64,000 nucleotides of DNA from JADLHS01 sp039806955 (GTDB lineage Bacteria > Verrucomicrobiota > Verrucomicrobiia > Limisphaerales > JADLHS01). Position numbers and translations under genes: made by a program. The stretch lies in contig JBDHQI010000005.1 in the NCBI GenBank assembly GCA_039806955.1, positions 1 through 64,000 of the forward strand, given 5' to 3'. This document shows, in pieces, positions 1-10,139 of the stretch. A model generated the notes under the pieces. It did no database searches, had not been told where the DNA came from, and saw only the letters and a list, made by a program, of their open reading frames with translations. The first letter of the stretch is position 1; every line of letters starts with the position of its first letter.

Positions 1-647
1 GGCCTGGTGAATGATGCGGCCATCCTGTCACGACGTTCATGGGTGTCACCTCTTTTTTTTGCTTTTTATAGCTCATAGATTGCGCAGGCCGCTCGGAACA
101 CCTGAAGAATGTGGCGGGCACTCCAGACTGGCTAACCGTGAGTGAAGTGCGACCGATGCGTTACAAAACCGGTTCAGTCCTCCCAACCGCGACCCTCAAG
201 TTGAATCAACCATGAACGGTGCGGAAATCAAAGGGCAGCAGCAGCTCTTCAACTGAAAGCGCTTTGCTCCTTGGCCGGAAGGATGCAGTTGGTCCAGGTG
301 GAACGGCCAACTTGGCCGTTCTGGGCGGCAACCTGCCGCCTAGCCGAGCGCACGGAGATCGCACCCCATTGGGCTCGCACTCTTTACGTTCGGCTATCGG
401 GCTGGTGGCCCGTTCCTCCCAAACTCCAATCGAATCGTCCCGGCTTAGATAAGGTCGCGTGCATTCGGAGTGATCCTGGATTTCGCGCGAACGTCCCTTC
501 CGCCCGACGGCGCATCGCGCCCGGTGATGTTGCGCCTGCCACCCCGCATCTCGTCGGTGTGGCAGGCGCGATAATTGTAGTTTGTATTGGTGCGTCGGCC
601 AATCGCAGCCTCTGACTGCGGGGCGACTACCGAAGTTACCGCGACGC
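1..647. other. non-coding region with a dispersed repeat
   Basis: I see no convincing gene here. Short open frames have no recognisable product. The stretch contains a MITE-like repeat (listed separately) and a hairpin at about 533-569 with arms GCGCCTGCCAC and GTGGCAGGCGC. That hairpin lies about 80 bases past the 3' end of the minus-strand gene at 648. It lacks a T tract, so it is only a weak terminator candidate. Confidence 0.5.
274..445. repeat. MITE-like dispersed repeat, copy 1
   Basis: This segment is a diverged copy of the element at 18976-19169. Shared blocks include GTTGGTCCAGGTGGAACG, TTGGCCGTTCTGGGCGGCAA and GGCTATCGGGCTGG. The ends are imperfect inverted repeats (GGCCGGAAGGAT at the left, ATCGTCCCGGCT at the right). 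It is about 22 bases shorter than copy 2. No transposase reading frame is present, so it would be non-autonomous. Confidence 0.75.
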
Positions 648-3014
648 TTATCGTTTCAGACGGAAGTATTGTTGGTTGCCGCTCGGTGTCACTTCCACGC
701 GATAACGTCCGTTGGAAACCGTGCCGGTGCCAACGTTATTCCAAGTGCCGGATTCCGAACTGTTTCGGGTTTGGAGCGTGTAACCCGCATATGCCGCAGC
801 CCAAGAGACCTCCAGTTTGTCACCATCAGGCTGAATCTGCAGGAACGGCAGTGCCAACGCGATAATGCCGTTGTTGGTGTCCAGCGCGAACAAGGCGTCG
901 TCGCCGAAAGCCAGCGCACCACGGAACAGCGTGTTGGCGTTGTCGGTGGGTGTAACTACTGAGTGCAACAACACCGGCGGCGTGAACTCATCAATCTGAC
1001 TGATGTCGTACAAATTTACGGTGTCGGGAGTGGCAATGGCCACACCTGCCAGGAGATTGTGCTCAACATCCACCGCAATCGGCTTCACATTGGCGTCGAA
1101 GATATTCCAATCATAGGCTTCCAGGACGACGGCTTCACCAGTCTCAAAATCCAACTTATAGTGCGCCAGCGTGCCCCCGGCATGAGACTGTCCCCAAATC
1201 GTGTTGCCGGCACCGAAGGCCACCCCTTCCATGATGGCGCTGGGCGGCAGGTTGGAGAAAACGGTGGGAGTAAAGTCGGTGCCGTTCTCCGTGGTAAAGA
1301 GGGCCACAAACTCCTGATTGCCCGTTGGCAATAGAATTTGCGTGTTGGTGCCGGCACCGCGGACCGCAACGGCGTTACCCCATTGTCGGTTCGCTGTCCC
1401 TTGCATGGGATCACCCTGATAGGCAATCGTCGGATCGGCTTCTTCATTCGCCCAGCGATAGATGGTTGGAGTGGTCCCGGCCACACTGCCAAAGTTGACG
1501 CCATAAGTCACCCCGTCATCCGCCACGTCGATCGTCGAAAGCGCGAAGGTGCCACCACTGACTCCTACGGTACTCATCGTGCCGCGATCCGCGCCCGTCG
1601 CGCCATCAATCAAATTCACACTCAACCCTCCGGCGCGATTCACCAGCACCAGATGTCCGGTCACCGGGTTGTACGCCATGCCGCGCTGGTTATTGCCGGA
1701 AGCGGTCAAGTAAGGCCGGGAGCCCGGGGCCAAACTCCAGATGGGCGACATGATTCCCGAAGGCAGCACCGTCAGGTAGGCGGCGAGGCTGTAGGTGGTG
1801 CCCGCGCTGTTGGAAACCAGCACGAGGTAGGTGCCCTCATCCTCCTGGCGGGCGTTGGCGATCGTCAACACCGGACCGGTTGCGCCGGGGATGTCCATGC
1901 CGTTCAGCTGCCATTGATAGGTGAGGGGGGGCGTGCCGGTGGCCGAGGCCACCAGGGTGGCCTTGTCGCCGGCGTACACGGTGGTGTCCTGCGGTTCGAG
2001 AATCATTGACGGGGGAATCGGGTCGCTGGAGGGCGAGAGGCTGTACGCCTGCACTCCGTTGTTACTGTCCAGGGTAAACACCAGGTTGCCGCCAAAATCC
2101 ACGGCGCCCATGAACAGTGCGTTGTTGTAATCGGTGGGCAGCGCAATGCTGTTCAGCAGCTCCGGCGCCGCAGCGAGATTGGAAATATCGTAGAGATTCG
2201 CGGTATCCGGAGTGGTGATGTTAATGCCCACAAGGCGGTGGTTCGCCACATCCACGTTGAACGGTCCGACCGTCCCCGGGAAGTTGGTGATGCTGTACGC
2301 CTGCAACGTGGTCGCGGTGCCGGCATTCGTGTCAAACCCCAGATGCACCAGCGGGCCGTTCACGGACTTCGCCCAGAAGGTGTTATTGGCGCCGAACGCA
2401 ATTGCGATGCCCATCTGACCGGGCATGACATCAGTTGCCAGTTTTTGCGCGGTGAAATTGACGCCATCGGTGGTGGTAAGCAACGCGGCGATGGTGCCCG
2501 CGCTGGAAGACACCAGGATCTGCGTCGCGGCCCCCGCCCCCCGCACGGCAAACGTCGTGCCCCATTGTTGAATGTCGCCCGCGCCGGGATCGCCCGCATA
2601 GACGATGGTGCAGCCGCTGCTCTCGTCCGCCCAGCGATAGACGGTAAACGCGGGGGTCGAACTGCCAATCGTGCCGAAGTTGGCCGCGTAAATCGCCCCA
2701 TCCGCCGCCACGCCGATTTTGCTCAGGGCGAACGTCCCCGGATTGACCACGCCGCTGGTGTCCAGGGTGCTGAGGTCCGACCCGGTGGCGGCGTCCAATA
2801 CCGCCACGACCACGGGGTTGGCGCGATGCACAATCAACACATGGTCGGTCACCGGATTATAGGCCAGTCCGCGTTCCGCCGTGCTCGTGCCCAAGTAATC
2901 CCGGTCGCCAGGTTGCAGACTCCAAACGTTTTCCAATTTCAATCCCTGCGCACCAGCGGTCGCCAGTGCGAGGGCGGTGAATCCCAAAGCGGATAGTAGT
3001 GATGATTGTTTCAT
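648..3014 (-). CDS. secreted protein with two propeller-like repeats flanking an Ig-like domain
   Basis: This 788-residue protein starts with a Sec-type signal peptide (MKQSSLLSALGFTALALA, cleavage near 22). Two related halves follow at about 28-335 and 425-730. Both carry the patterns RG(L/M)AYNPVTxH, a conserved xRWA(D/N)E and TPDT(A/V)NLYDIS, which indicates an internal duplication. They resemble DUF4623-like propeller domains, though I cannot confirm that. An Ig-like domain sits between them at about 340-422 (YAGDKATLVASATGTPPLTY, then EDEGTYLVLVSNSAG). The C-terminal 55 residues form a small beta-rich tail ending NQQYFRLKR, similar to tails of other large secreted proteins in this window. 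The likely location is the cell surface or outside. The function is unknown. Confidence 0.85.
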   Translation of the reverse strand: MKQSSLLSALGFTALALATAGAQGLKLENVWSLQPGDRDYLGTSTAERGLAYNPVTDHVLIVHRANPVVVAVLDAATGSDLSTLDTSGVVNPGTFALSKIGVAADGAIYAANFGTIGSSTPAFTVYRWADESSGCTIVYAGDPGAGDIQQWGTTFAVRGAGAATQILVSSSAGTIAALLTTTDGVNFTAQKLATDVMPGQMGIAIAFGANNTFWAKSVNGPLVHLGFDTNAGTATTLQAYSITNFPGTVGPFNVDVANHRLVGINITTPDTANLYDISNLAAAPELLNSIALPTDYNNALFMGAVDFGGNLVFTLDSNNGVQAYSLSPSSDPIPPSMILEPQDTTVYAGDKATLVASATGTPPLTYQWQLNGMDIPGATGPVLTIANARQEDEGTYLVLVSNSAGTTYSLAAYLTVLPSGIMSPIWSLAPGSRPYLTASGNNQRGMAYNPVTGHLVLVNRAGGLSVNLIDGATGADRGTMSTVGVSGGTFALSTIDVADDGVTYGVNFGSVAGTTPTIYRWANEEADPTIAYQGDPMQGTANRQWGNAVAVRGAGTNTQILLPTGNQEFVALFTTENGTDFTPTVFSNLPPSAIMEGVAFGAGNTIWGQSHAGGTLAHYKLDFETGEAVVLEAYDWNIFDANVKPIAVDVEHNLLAGVAIATPDTVNLYDISQIDEFTPPVLLHSVVTPTDNANTLFRGALAFGDDALFALDTNNGIIALALPFLQIQPDGDKLEVSWAAAYAGYTLQTRNSSESGTWNNVGTGTVSNGRYRVEVTPSGNQQYFRLKR

Positions 3015-3307
3015 GGTGATTCTAGATGTTTTACGGCCTTCTGGTGAGTCCGTACTGGTGGGGAGTCTAAAGAATCATCCGCACGACAACCAGCATAAAA
3101 TTTTCATCGCTGACAACGGTGCGCGGCTTTGCGTCCGCAAGGAGCGGCGGTGATTGAAGCGGTCCACCCCAGTACGCATGTGATCTTGACTTTCACGGCC
3201 ACCAAGTTTTGACTTTTCCTGTTCGCGAAAGGGGTCGAGTGGATGGTGTTGGCCATGACAAAATCCCCAACGCAACCGCAACCAGTCTGGTCTCGATTTC
3301 TAAAATT

Positions 3308-4087
3308 ATGCCGATCAAAACTACGATCATAAGCGTCATCATTTTTCTGGGTTGCCAACTGGCTGTCTTGGCGGACGAATCGGTGCAACTCAACCTTGAG
3401 GTGGACGGTATTTCACGTCTGGCGTTGATCTATGCGCCAACCTCGGCTCACACGAATCCCGCACCCGTCGTGTTTGTGTTTCACGGTCATGGCGGCAACG
3501 CGCGTCAGGCGCAGCGTCAGTTTCACCTGGAACAGGAATGGCCGGAGGCAATCGTCGTTTATCCGCAAGGGCTGCCGACCCCCGGTCAATTGACGGATCC
3601 CGAAGGCCGACGCAACGGCTGGCAGGCGACCGCAGACGCTTTCGAAGGTCGCGATTTGAAGTTCTTCGACGCCCTGCTGGCGCGGTTGCGCAAGGACTAT
3701 CGTGTGGCGGATCAGCGCATTTACGCCACCGGACATTCCAACGGTGGCGGTTTCACCTACCTGCTCTGGCTGGAACGCGGCGCCACTTTGCGCGCGGTCG
3801 CGCCTTCTGCGGCGGTCGCCAAATACGCACCCCGTTTGTCGCCCAAACCCGTGCTGATGATCGCCGGTCAAAAAGATTCACTCGTGAAGTTCTCCTGGCA
3901 GGAAAGGATGCTGAAAGAAGTGCAGCGCGTTAATGGCTGCTCAACCAACGGCGAAACGTGGGGGCAGGACGGGGTGATTTATCCATCCCCCCTCGGCACA
4001 CCGGTCATCGCCATCATTCATCCGGGAGGTCACACTTTTCTCAAAATCGCGCCCGGATTGATCGCGAAGTTCTTCAAGGAACATTGA
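3308..4087 (+). CDS. secreted PHB-depolymerase/feruloyl-esterase-like alpha/beta hydrolase
   Basis: The 259-residue product has a signal peptide (MPIKTTIISVIIFLGCQLAVLA) and then an alpha/beta-hydrolase fold of the LpqC / esterase PHB depolymerase group. Visible motifs are FVFHGHGGN (oxyanion region), the nucleophile elbow GHSNGGG, a likely acid in AGQKDSLV and the catalytic His in HPGGHTF. Such enzymes cleave esters of polymers or of plant cell-wall phenolics outside the cytoplasm. The exact substrate cannot be read from sequence. The frame is open back to 3209, but 3308 gives a clean signal peptide. The gene lies divergently from the 648-3014 gene. Confidence 0.85.
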   Translation: MPIKTTIISVIIFLGCQLAVLADESVQLNLEVDGISRLALIYAPTSAHTNPAPVVFVFHGHGGNARQAQRQFHLEQEWPEAIVVYPQGLPTPGQLTDPEGRRNGWQATADAFEGRDLKFFDALLARLRKDYRVADQRIYATGHSNGGGFTYLLWLERGATLRAVAPSAAVAKYAPRLSPKPVLMIAGQKDSLVKFSWQERMLKEVQRVNGCSTNGETWGQDGVIYPSPLGTPVIAIIHPGGHTFLKIAPGLIAKFFKEH

Positions 4088-4598
4088 TCGCCGCTGGCGA
4101 ACGCGCGCCTTGCGAACTGTCGCCTACCATGACCTGACACAACCGGTTTATGAACGCGCCGCGGGTGATTGGAAGCATTACGTCTGAGTCACCGAGCTGC
4201 TTCAAGCGTAGTTGGTCCCTTGTTGCCGCCGGGCATTCGGTTAGGTTGCTTGTGCCGGCTGCATCGGCACTCCCACGGCTTGGCCGCCATCACGAGAACT
4301 CCCCCCCGTTTGTGGGATGGTGCGAATTCCTAGCGATAACTAGAGTGGCAAGGTCATCTTCCCCGTGAAATGACCTATTGGTGGTCGTTGACGTGGCGTT
4401 GATGGTAGTACCAGTGCAACTCGGTTCAAAAAAAAAGAAAATCGGATTCGTCGCTATTTATGGAGCGACGATGATGAAAGTGTGCGATCTCCTTGCCAAC
4501 ACCGCGGCCACGGGCGACCTCCAGACAGCCCGCGAAGGCGTGAACAGGGAAGCCGCAATTGACTCGACCCTCTGAATAATCCCAAAACAAGACCTAAC
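4088..4598. other. intergenic, nothing recognised
   Basis: About 510 bases separate the esterase gene from the LamG/Ig gene. I see no gene, no clear terminator and no match to the repeats found elsewhere. A run of nine A residues near 4428-4436 is the only low-complexity feature. The promoter of the 4599 gene should lie near the right end. Confidence 0.4.
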
Positions 4599-7500
4599 AT
4601 GAAAAAAAGATTATTGCCCCACCGCATGAAAAAAGGGCTGATGGTGATTCCGGCCGCCGCCATGATGCTTGGCGCGGCCAGCCACGGCGCCCAGATCGGG
4701 ATCAACTTCCAGGACAACTACGCCGGCAACCCTTACGCGCCGCTGACGGACGCGGCGGGCGCGTTTGGCATCCCCTTGGACAACTGGTACAACGCGCCGT
4801 CGGTGCTGAACTCCTACGGCAATCCGGTGAACGCCAACGGAACCTTTGCGCTTCCCGGCGGCGGCGACCTCCAGGTGGCGTGGTCTTGCAAGAATACTTG
4901 GAGTCTGTATGCCGCGATTCCGGGCGCCGGCGACAACCAGGTAATCTACGGCTACCTGGACGACACGGACTATGGCTACACCGTGCGGTTGACGGGGCTG
5001 CGCGCCTTCGCCTCCAGTTTCACCATCACCACCATCGCGGCGACGGATGGCGGTTCGGATTTCATGCCGGTGAATGTGTTCTCCACCACCGACACCAACA
5101 CACTCGAATATCTCAACAATTTCGTGCCCGATTTTACGGGAAATGCCAGCCCGCTCGCCGGCACAAGCACGGTCAGCACCACCTTCATCACTCTGAATGG
5201 CAATGATGCGGTGACGATTCAAGGTTTGCTCAAGACCAACTCCCAAATCCGTTCCTGCCTGGCGGGCATCATCATTGATTACACGCCGGCCACCGACAAT
5301 CCGCCGTTGATTGAGAGCAATCCTCAGACTCCGGCCGGAACGCTCTTTCCGGGCAACTCCTTCATTCTGAACTCGGCGGCCTCAGGAGCGCCAACGCTCG
5401 CCTACCAGTGGCGAAGAGACGGCGCGGATATTCCCGGCGCCACTTTCGCTTCTTACACCAATGCGAGCGCCGTGGCCGGAGATTCGGGAAACTACGATGT
5501 GGTCGTGGCGAATTCATTCGGTTCCGCGACCAGTCTCGTGGCGCAAGTGACGATTCAGAACATAACCGCGCCGGTCATCACGCGGTCGCCGCTTTCGCAA
5601 AATCTTTACGCCGGCTACCCGGTCACCTTCAATGTCGAGGCCACCGGCGGCCAACTCGCCTATCAATGGATTTCAAACGGGATGCCGGTTCCGGGCGCCA
5701 CCGGTACGAGTTTCACCCTCTCGAGCATCACCGCCGCTAACGCCGGCACCTACACGGTTGAGGTCAGTAACCTGGTTGGCCCCACGGCCAGCGCCTCGGC
5801 CACCCTCGCGGTCAAGGTGCCGACTCCGGGGAGTTATGAAGAAGTCGTGTCCCAGACCAAGCCGCTGCTGTGGTTCCGCGATAGTGAAACAACCGCGCCG
5901 CTGGTTGTCACCGGCACTGCGGCCAACAACGGGAGTACCGGCGCGGCCGAGGATGGTGTGGCCAAATTCTACACATTGTTCCAGCAGCCCGGCGCGCTCG
6001 TTGGCGACGTGAACAAATCCGCCAGTTTCAACGGCGCACAGGCCATTGACGTGCCTTTTGACGCGGCCTTGAACACCGCCAGCTTCACCGTCGAACTCTG
6101 GGCGATGCCCACCACAGTGGACGGCGCGGGCGCTCAATCACCACTCTACAACCGGGGCGCGGCGGAGGGAGACGGCTGGCTGTTCTGGGCGAATAATGTC
6201 ACCACCAGTTGGCAATTCCGCACCTACGAAAGTACGATTCGCACTACGATCGATTCTACCGAACCCGCGTTGCCGGGAGTCTGGACGCATTTGGTTGGTG
6301 TTTATGATGGCACGACCGTGCATTTCTACGTGAACGGCGTTGAACAAGGCACGGGCACGGCGGCCAACTATGTTCCGAACAGCTCCATCCCCTTGCGCAT
6401 TGGCGGAGCCGGCAACGACACCGGTGCGGCCAGCGCCAACATGTGGAAGGGCGGCGTGGACGAGGTGGCCCTATACAACACGGTGCTGACTCCGGCCGAA
6501 ATTCTCAGCCACTATCAAAACGGAACGAACGCCGCCCGGACGACCCCGTACGAAACGCTGGTTCAAGCAAGTGCGCCCGTGGGCTACTGGCGTTTGAATG
6601 ATCCGGCAGGACCAATCCCTCCGGCCCCGGCCAATAGCGGCACCTTGGGTGTCGCATGGAACGGCGCTTACAACGGCGACATCGTGCCGGGTGTGGCGGG
6701 ACCGCAGCCGCCGACCTTCCCGGGCTTTGAATCCACCAACCGCGCTGTATCCATGACCAACGGGTTCACCAGCGCGCCGATCGTTACCAACCTCAACGCG
6801 AACACCGTTACGGTCACCTGTTGGATGAACCGGGCGGACACGTTCAGCACCGGGGATCTGGCTTGGCCTGCCTGGCTGGGCGGCGGCGGCATGCACCTTA
6901 ACTTGACCACCTCTCCGATGCCGGGTGAACTTCGCTATCATTGGAACGGCAACAATTGGGGCTGGGGTTCGGGCTTGTTCGTCCCTGCCAACACCTGGAC
7001 CTTCTGCGCCATGGTCATCGAACCCACGAAAGCGACGTTTTATATGTCGAGCGGAGCCAATCTGCTCTCGTCCGTGGATCCTTCCGCACATGCGCCGATG
7101 ATCGTGACCTCGCCGCCCGGTTTTGGCGGCAACCAACCTGCTCGCGGCGACCGCAATTACATCGGGTTGTTGGACGAAACCACGGTCTATGATCGTGCGC
7201 TCAGCCAAAGCGAAATTACCACGTTGTTCCTCGTTGGAAGCGGTGCGCCTTTCAAGGTTGACCTTGTTTCCGGTGGCATGATTGAGGATTCCAAACCTGC
7301 GGGTAATCCCCATAACGGAGTCAACTATCTGAGCACCTGGCTGGACTCCAGCACGGATCCAGCGAGCGTGACACGCTCAGGCGTTGAAGTATTCTCCACC
7401 GTCACCAACAGCCAGATCACCGTTCCGGCGGACGCCGATTTTGATTCGACCACCGGCACCTTCACGTTCTGGATGAAGGCCGATGCCCCGATTCCGGGCC

Positions 7501-8090
7501 CGGGCAATGAAGGGGCCATGATCATGGATCGCCGGACCAGCGTCGGCACGGTCATTGTTCTCAACGACGCGGGCAACATCTTTGTCCAATGCGCCGGAGG
7601 CGCGAACAGTTTCGCAGTTGGTTACCTACCGGACAGCTTCTGGCACCATGTCGCGGTCACTTATGACCAGTCCGCTTTGGGCGGTATCGAAATCTTTGTG
7701 GATGGTGTTTCCCAGGGATCGCAAGGCAACACCGCTGCCTGGAGTTGGCCGACCACCCAGCAAATTGAGTTGGGCCGTTCGCATGATGCCTATTGGAAGC
7801 GTTACGACGGGCAAATGGACGACTTCCGCATCTATAATCGAATCCTGACCCAGGCCGAGATCGCCTCCATTGTCTCCAGCGATGCACTGGTGGATCCGAT
7901 TGCGCTGAAATTGCGATTTAACTTCGACACTTCGGGTATCGGCCTATCGGTGACATGGCCCTTCGGCACACTGCTGAGTTCCCCCACGCTTGGTCCGTCC
8001 GCCAACTGGTCGCCCGTGCCGGGAGCGACGCCACCGGCCTATCCCTTTCTGCCCACGGACGACGCAAAGTTTTTCCGAGCGACGCCGTAA
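4599..8090 (+). CDS. large secreted LamG/Ig-domain protein
   Basis: The 1163-residue protein has a signal peptide (MKKGLMVIPAAAMMLGAASHGA after a short basic lead). An N-terminal beta-rich domain occupies about 31-215. Two Ig-like domains cover about 220-400 (LAYQWRRDGADIPGATF; LAYQWISNGMPVPGAT), each with the xDSGNYxVxVxN-type strand. Three LamG/concanavalin-like jelly-roll domains follow at roughly 405-640, 645-885 and 905-1110, recognisable by FTVELWAMP, WxHLVGVYDGTTVHFYVNG and WHHVAVTYDQS. The last 55 residues end DDAKFFRATP. The role is probably binding of glycans or surfaces, and no catalytic domain is visible. An alternative start is the ATG at 4626. A hairpin terminator follows at 8124. 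Confidence 0.85.
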   Translation: MKKRLLPHRMKKGLMVIPAAAMMLGAASHGAQIGINFQDNYAGNPYAPLTDAAGAFGIPLDNWYNAPSVLNSYGNPVNANGTFALPGGGDLQVAWSCKNTWSLYAAIPGAGDNQVIYGYLDDTDYGYTVRLTGLRAFASSFTITTIAATDGGSDFMPVNVFSTTDTNTLEYLNNFVPDFTGNASPLAGTSTVSTTFITLNGNDAVTIQGLLKTNSQIRSCLAGIIIDYTPATDNPPLIESNPQTPAGTLFPGNSFILNSAASGAPTLAYQWRRDGADIPGATFASYTNASAVAGDSGNYDVVVANSFGSATSLVAQVTIQNITAPVITRSPLSQNLYAGYPVTFNVEATGGQLAYQWISNGMPVPGATGTSFTLSSITAANAGTYTVEVSNLVGPTASASATLAVKVPTPGSYEEVVSQTKPLLWFRDSETTAPLVVTGTAANNGSTGAAEDGVAKFYTLFQQPGALVGDVNKSASFNGAQAIDVPFDAALNTASFTVELWAMPTTVDGAGAQSPLYNRGAAEGDGWLFWANNVTTSWQFRTYESTIRTTIDSTEPALPGVWTHLVGVYDGTTVHFYVNGVEQGTGTAANYVPNSSIPLRIGGAGNDTGAASANMWKGGVDEVALYNTVLTPAEILSHYQNGTNAARTTPYETLVQASAPVGYWRLNDPAGPIPPAPANSGTLGVAWNGAYNGDIVPGVAGPQPPTFPGFESTNRAVSMTNGFTSAPIVTNLNANTVTVTCWMNRADTFSTGDLAWPAWLGGGGMHLNLTTSPMPGELRYHWNGNNWGWGSGLFVPANTWTFCAMVIEPTKATFYMSSGANLLSSVDPSAHAPMIVTSPPGFGGNQPARGDRNYIGLLDETTVYDRALSQSEITTLFLVGSGAPFKVDLVSGGMIEDSKPAGNPHNGVNYLSTWLDSSTDPASVTRSGVEVFSTVTNSQITVPADADFDSTTGTFTFWMKADAPIPGPGNEGAMIMDRRTSVGTVIVLNDAGNIFVQCAGGANSFAVGYLPDSFWHHVAVTYDQSALGGIEIFVDGVSQGSQGNTAAWSWPTTQQIELGRSHDAYWKRYDGQMDDFRIYNRILTQAEIASIVSSDALVDPIALKLRFNFDTSGIGLSVTWPFGTLLSSPTLGPSANWSPVPGATPPAYPFLPTDDAKFFRATP

Positions 8091-8123
8091 AGCGAGGCTA
8101 TTTAATTACGTCACGATTCAGCA

Positions 8124-8150
8124 CGGCCAGGAACTTTTCGTTCCTGGCCG
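8124..8150 (+). terminator. probable intrinsic terminator after the LamG/Ig gene
   Basis: A perfect 11-bp stem (CGGCCAGGAAC / GTTCCTGGCCG) with a 5-base TTTTC loop lies 34 bases after the stop at 8090. It is followed by the moderately T-rich CTGTCTTTAT. It is positioned as expected for a terminator, but the T tract is interrupted. Confidence 0.6.
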
Positions 8151-8157
8151 CTGTCTT

Positions 8158-8184
8158 TATAGCGGTTCAATTGAAGTTGTAGCC
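8158..8184 (+). repeat. short dispersed repeat, copy 1
   Basis: TATAGCGGTTCAATTGAAG and the following TTGTAGCC match the reverse complement of 50116-50142 at about 22 of 27 positions by eye. Both copies are intergenic. The function is unknown and the full extent of the repeat family is not visible from two copies. Confidence 0.45.
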
Positions 8185-8394
8185 GTCGAAGTAGAACCGG
8201 CGCAACCCAATGAAGGCTAAGTCCGAATGGAGGAATGGTGTCTATTTCCTCGAGGAATAGTGCTCCAACCATACCGCGATTTTCGCCCCCAATGTGTAAG
8301 TAACCGAACTGCCACACCCGCACGAATTGAAAGGATTCGAGCGGAATAAAACCATCCGGAGGCGCGTGGTTGGATGGTTCGAATCCGTCCGCGC

Positions 8395-9864
8395 TTACTG
8401 CCGGCGGAGGCGGTAGAACCGCATGGCGTTGGTGGCGCCCGGGTCAGTCAGTTCGATCAAATCGCCCGAACCCAGAACCGTTCTCCAAGTCTGCCAGGTG
8501 ATGGGCGGAGCGAGATTGGTGGTTTGTTCCACAGTATAGGTGAAACCCAGTTGTCCGGTGAACGAGAGACTGAAGTTCGTGCCGCTCCAAGCCGACGCGG
8601 CCAGCATTTGCACCGGCAGTGCCGGTGCCACGGTCACCGTGGTTTGCCCGGTAACTCCTTCCGGATGGTCCAGGTTGTACGCCGTCAATGCGACCAGGTA
8701 ATCGCCCGGTTCAGTCCAACTGTGATAGATCAAGGAACTGGCGTTTGTGGCGCCGGTGCCGTCCCCAAACGTCCAGTTCACACGTGAGGGCAGTCCGGTG
8801 ATCTCGCCAATGAGGGGCATTTTACCGGTGGCCGCCACTTCCGGGTAGCCGGAATGTACGGCGACCGTGAGCGGTCCCACAAACGCCGCAGCCACGACTT
8901 CATCGCAACCGATGGAAGGCGGGTTGGCCCACGGATCACCATCAAGGTCGGTGTCCGTGACATAAAGCGGATTGCCCGCGCCGCGACACGGCGAGTTCAG
9001 CGCCAGGTGCCAGCCGTCAATCAACTGTGGATCAGCGGTAATGTTATTGCTCCAAAAAAAGAACGGTGCGGAAGAGCAGGAGTTAATACCCGTTGTAAAA
9101 ACGTGTTCGGGAGAACTGGGGCTGGAATTAAAGCACACGATGGAGTTTACCAACTCACAGGAATATGCGCCGCCACCGCCGGTCGCTGCGGTGTTGGCCG
9201 TGACGGTGCAGTTTTGTAGAAACGAATATGCCGCGCCGCCCCCCAGTTTTCCCTGATTGCGCTGAATCAAACTGTTGAATACCTGGCAACTGCTCACGCC
9301 ACTGCCGATGTTATTCACCAGGATGCAGTTGCGTAGGGTCCCGCCGTAAGCACCACCAGCCCAGCTTTGGTCATTGCAATTTGTGATGACGCAATTCGCC
9401 AGTTCCGCCTGTTGCCAATCGCACCAAACTTCCGCCGGCGCCTCCCGTCAAAGGAAATCCGCCCAAGCCGGAGTCCCTCACCATCCAGACGCAGCATACG
9501 CCCGGGGAATCCTCCGGCGTCACTGCCGGCCACTGGCCGGTAATGGTTGTCACTTGCGGACCGTTCACGCTTTGCAGCAACAGGCGTTTGTTCACCGCCA
9601 CGCGGTTCGTCAGATCGCCGGCCATCACCTTGCCGCCGGTGTTGTAGATGCCGTTGGTCACCCAAACCACATCGCCCGCGTCGGCGACGTCAATCGCGGC
9701 CTGGATGTTGGTGGCGGCACTGGCCCAATCGGTGAACGGCGCCACGTGGCCGCCGGTCAGCGAGACAAAGCGGTCCGCCCCGGAAATCGTGCTAGCGCCA
9801 AGGGCGAACAGCACAAGACAAATGGCGCCACGATTGGTGAGAGAATGAAGACGGTTGCTTTCAT
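8395..9864 (-). pseudogene. frameshifted beta-helix (choice-of-anchor Q-like) / PKD protein gene
   Basis: Two adjacent minus-strand frames together read as one secreted protein. The upstream frame (to about 9371) encodes GADRFVSLTGGHVAPFTDW and AAIDVADAGDVVWVTNGIYN, the usual start of a right-handed parallel beta-helix. The downstream frame (from about 9430 to 8395) continues with VWCDWQQAELANCVITNC, then GGGAY-type turns, a choice-of-anchor Q-like block, a PKD domain (VNWTFGDGTGATNASSLIYH) and a tail ending AMRFYRLRRQ. Joining the two needs a one-base shift near 9430 (in GGCGGAAGTTTGG). The only good ATG for a signal peptide (9864) is also one base out of frame with HSLTNRGAICLVLFALGAS, so a second shift near 9850 is likely. 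It is either a decayed gene or two sequencing errors. Confidence 0.7.
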
Positions 9865-10139
9865 AGTTTAAATGCGGAATGAATCTTCGTCTGATTATGG
9901 TTCGGAGCGGACCTGTCCCACCCTCTGAAAATTGTTTTGACTGAGATTAACCTTTACGTCGGTTTCATTAAAAAACAAGGAGAAACCGGACTTGGAGCGT
10001 TATTGATGCGAATTCAGCCGTCGAAGCAGTCCAAGTTATCGCCGTATCGCCGGAGTTCGGCTGCTTTCGAGGCAGGGTTTCATTTCCTTCAATTCGCTGC
10101 TGACAGCGCGGGGCTGGTGGCTAATGCTGAGGCGTGCAA

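Noticed and set aside
30..270. Possible coding start upstream of the first MITE copy
   Set aside because: Frames are short and composition is repeat-like, with no ribosome site or family match.
9315..9665. Alternative minus-strand frame across the beta-helix gene
   Set aside because: It has no beta-helix repeats and is explained by the frameshifted gene in the other two frames.
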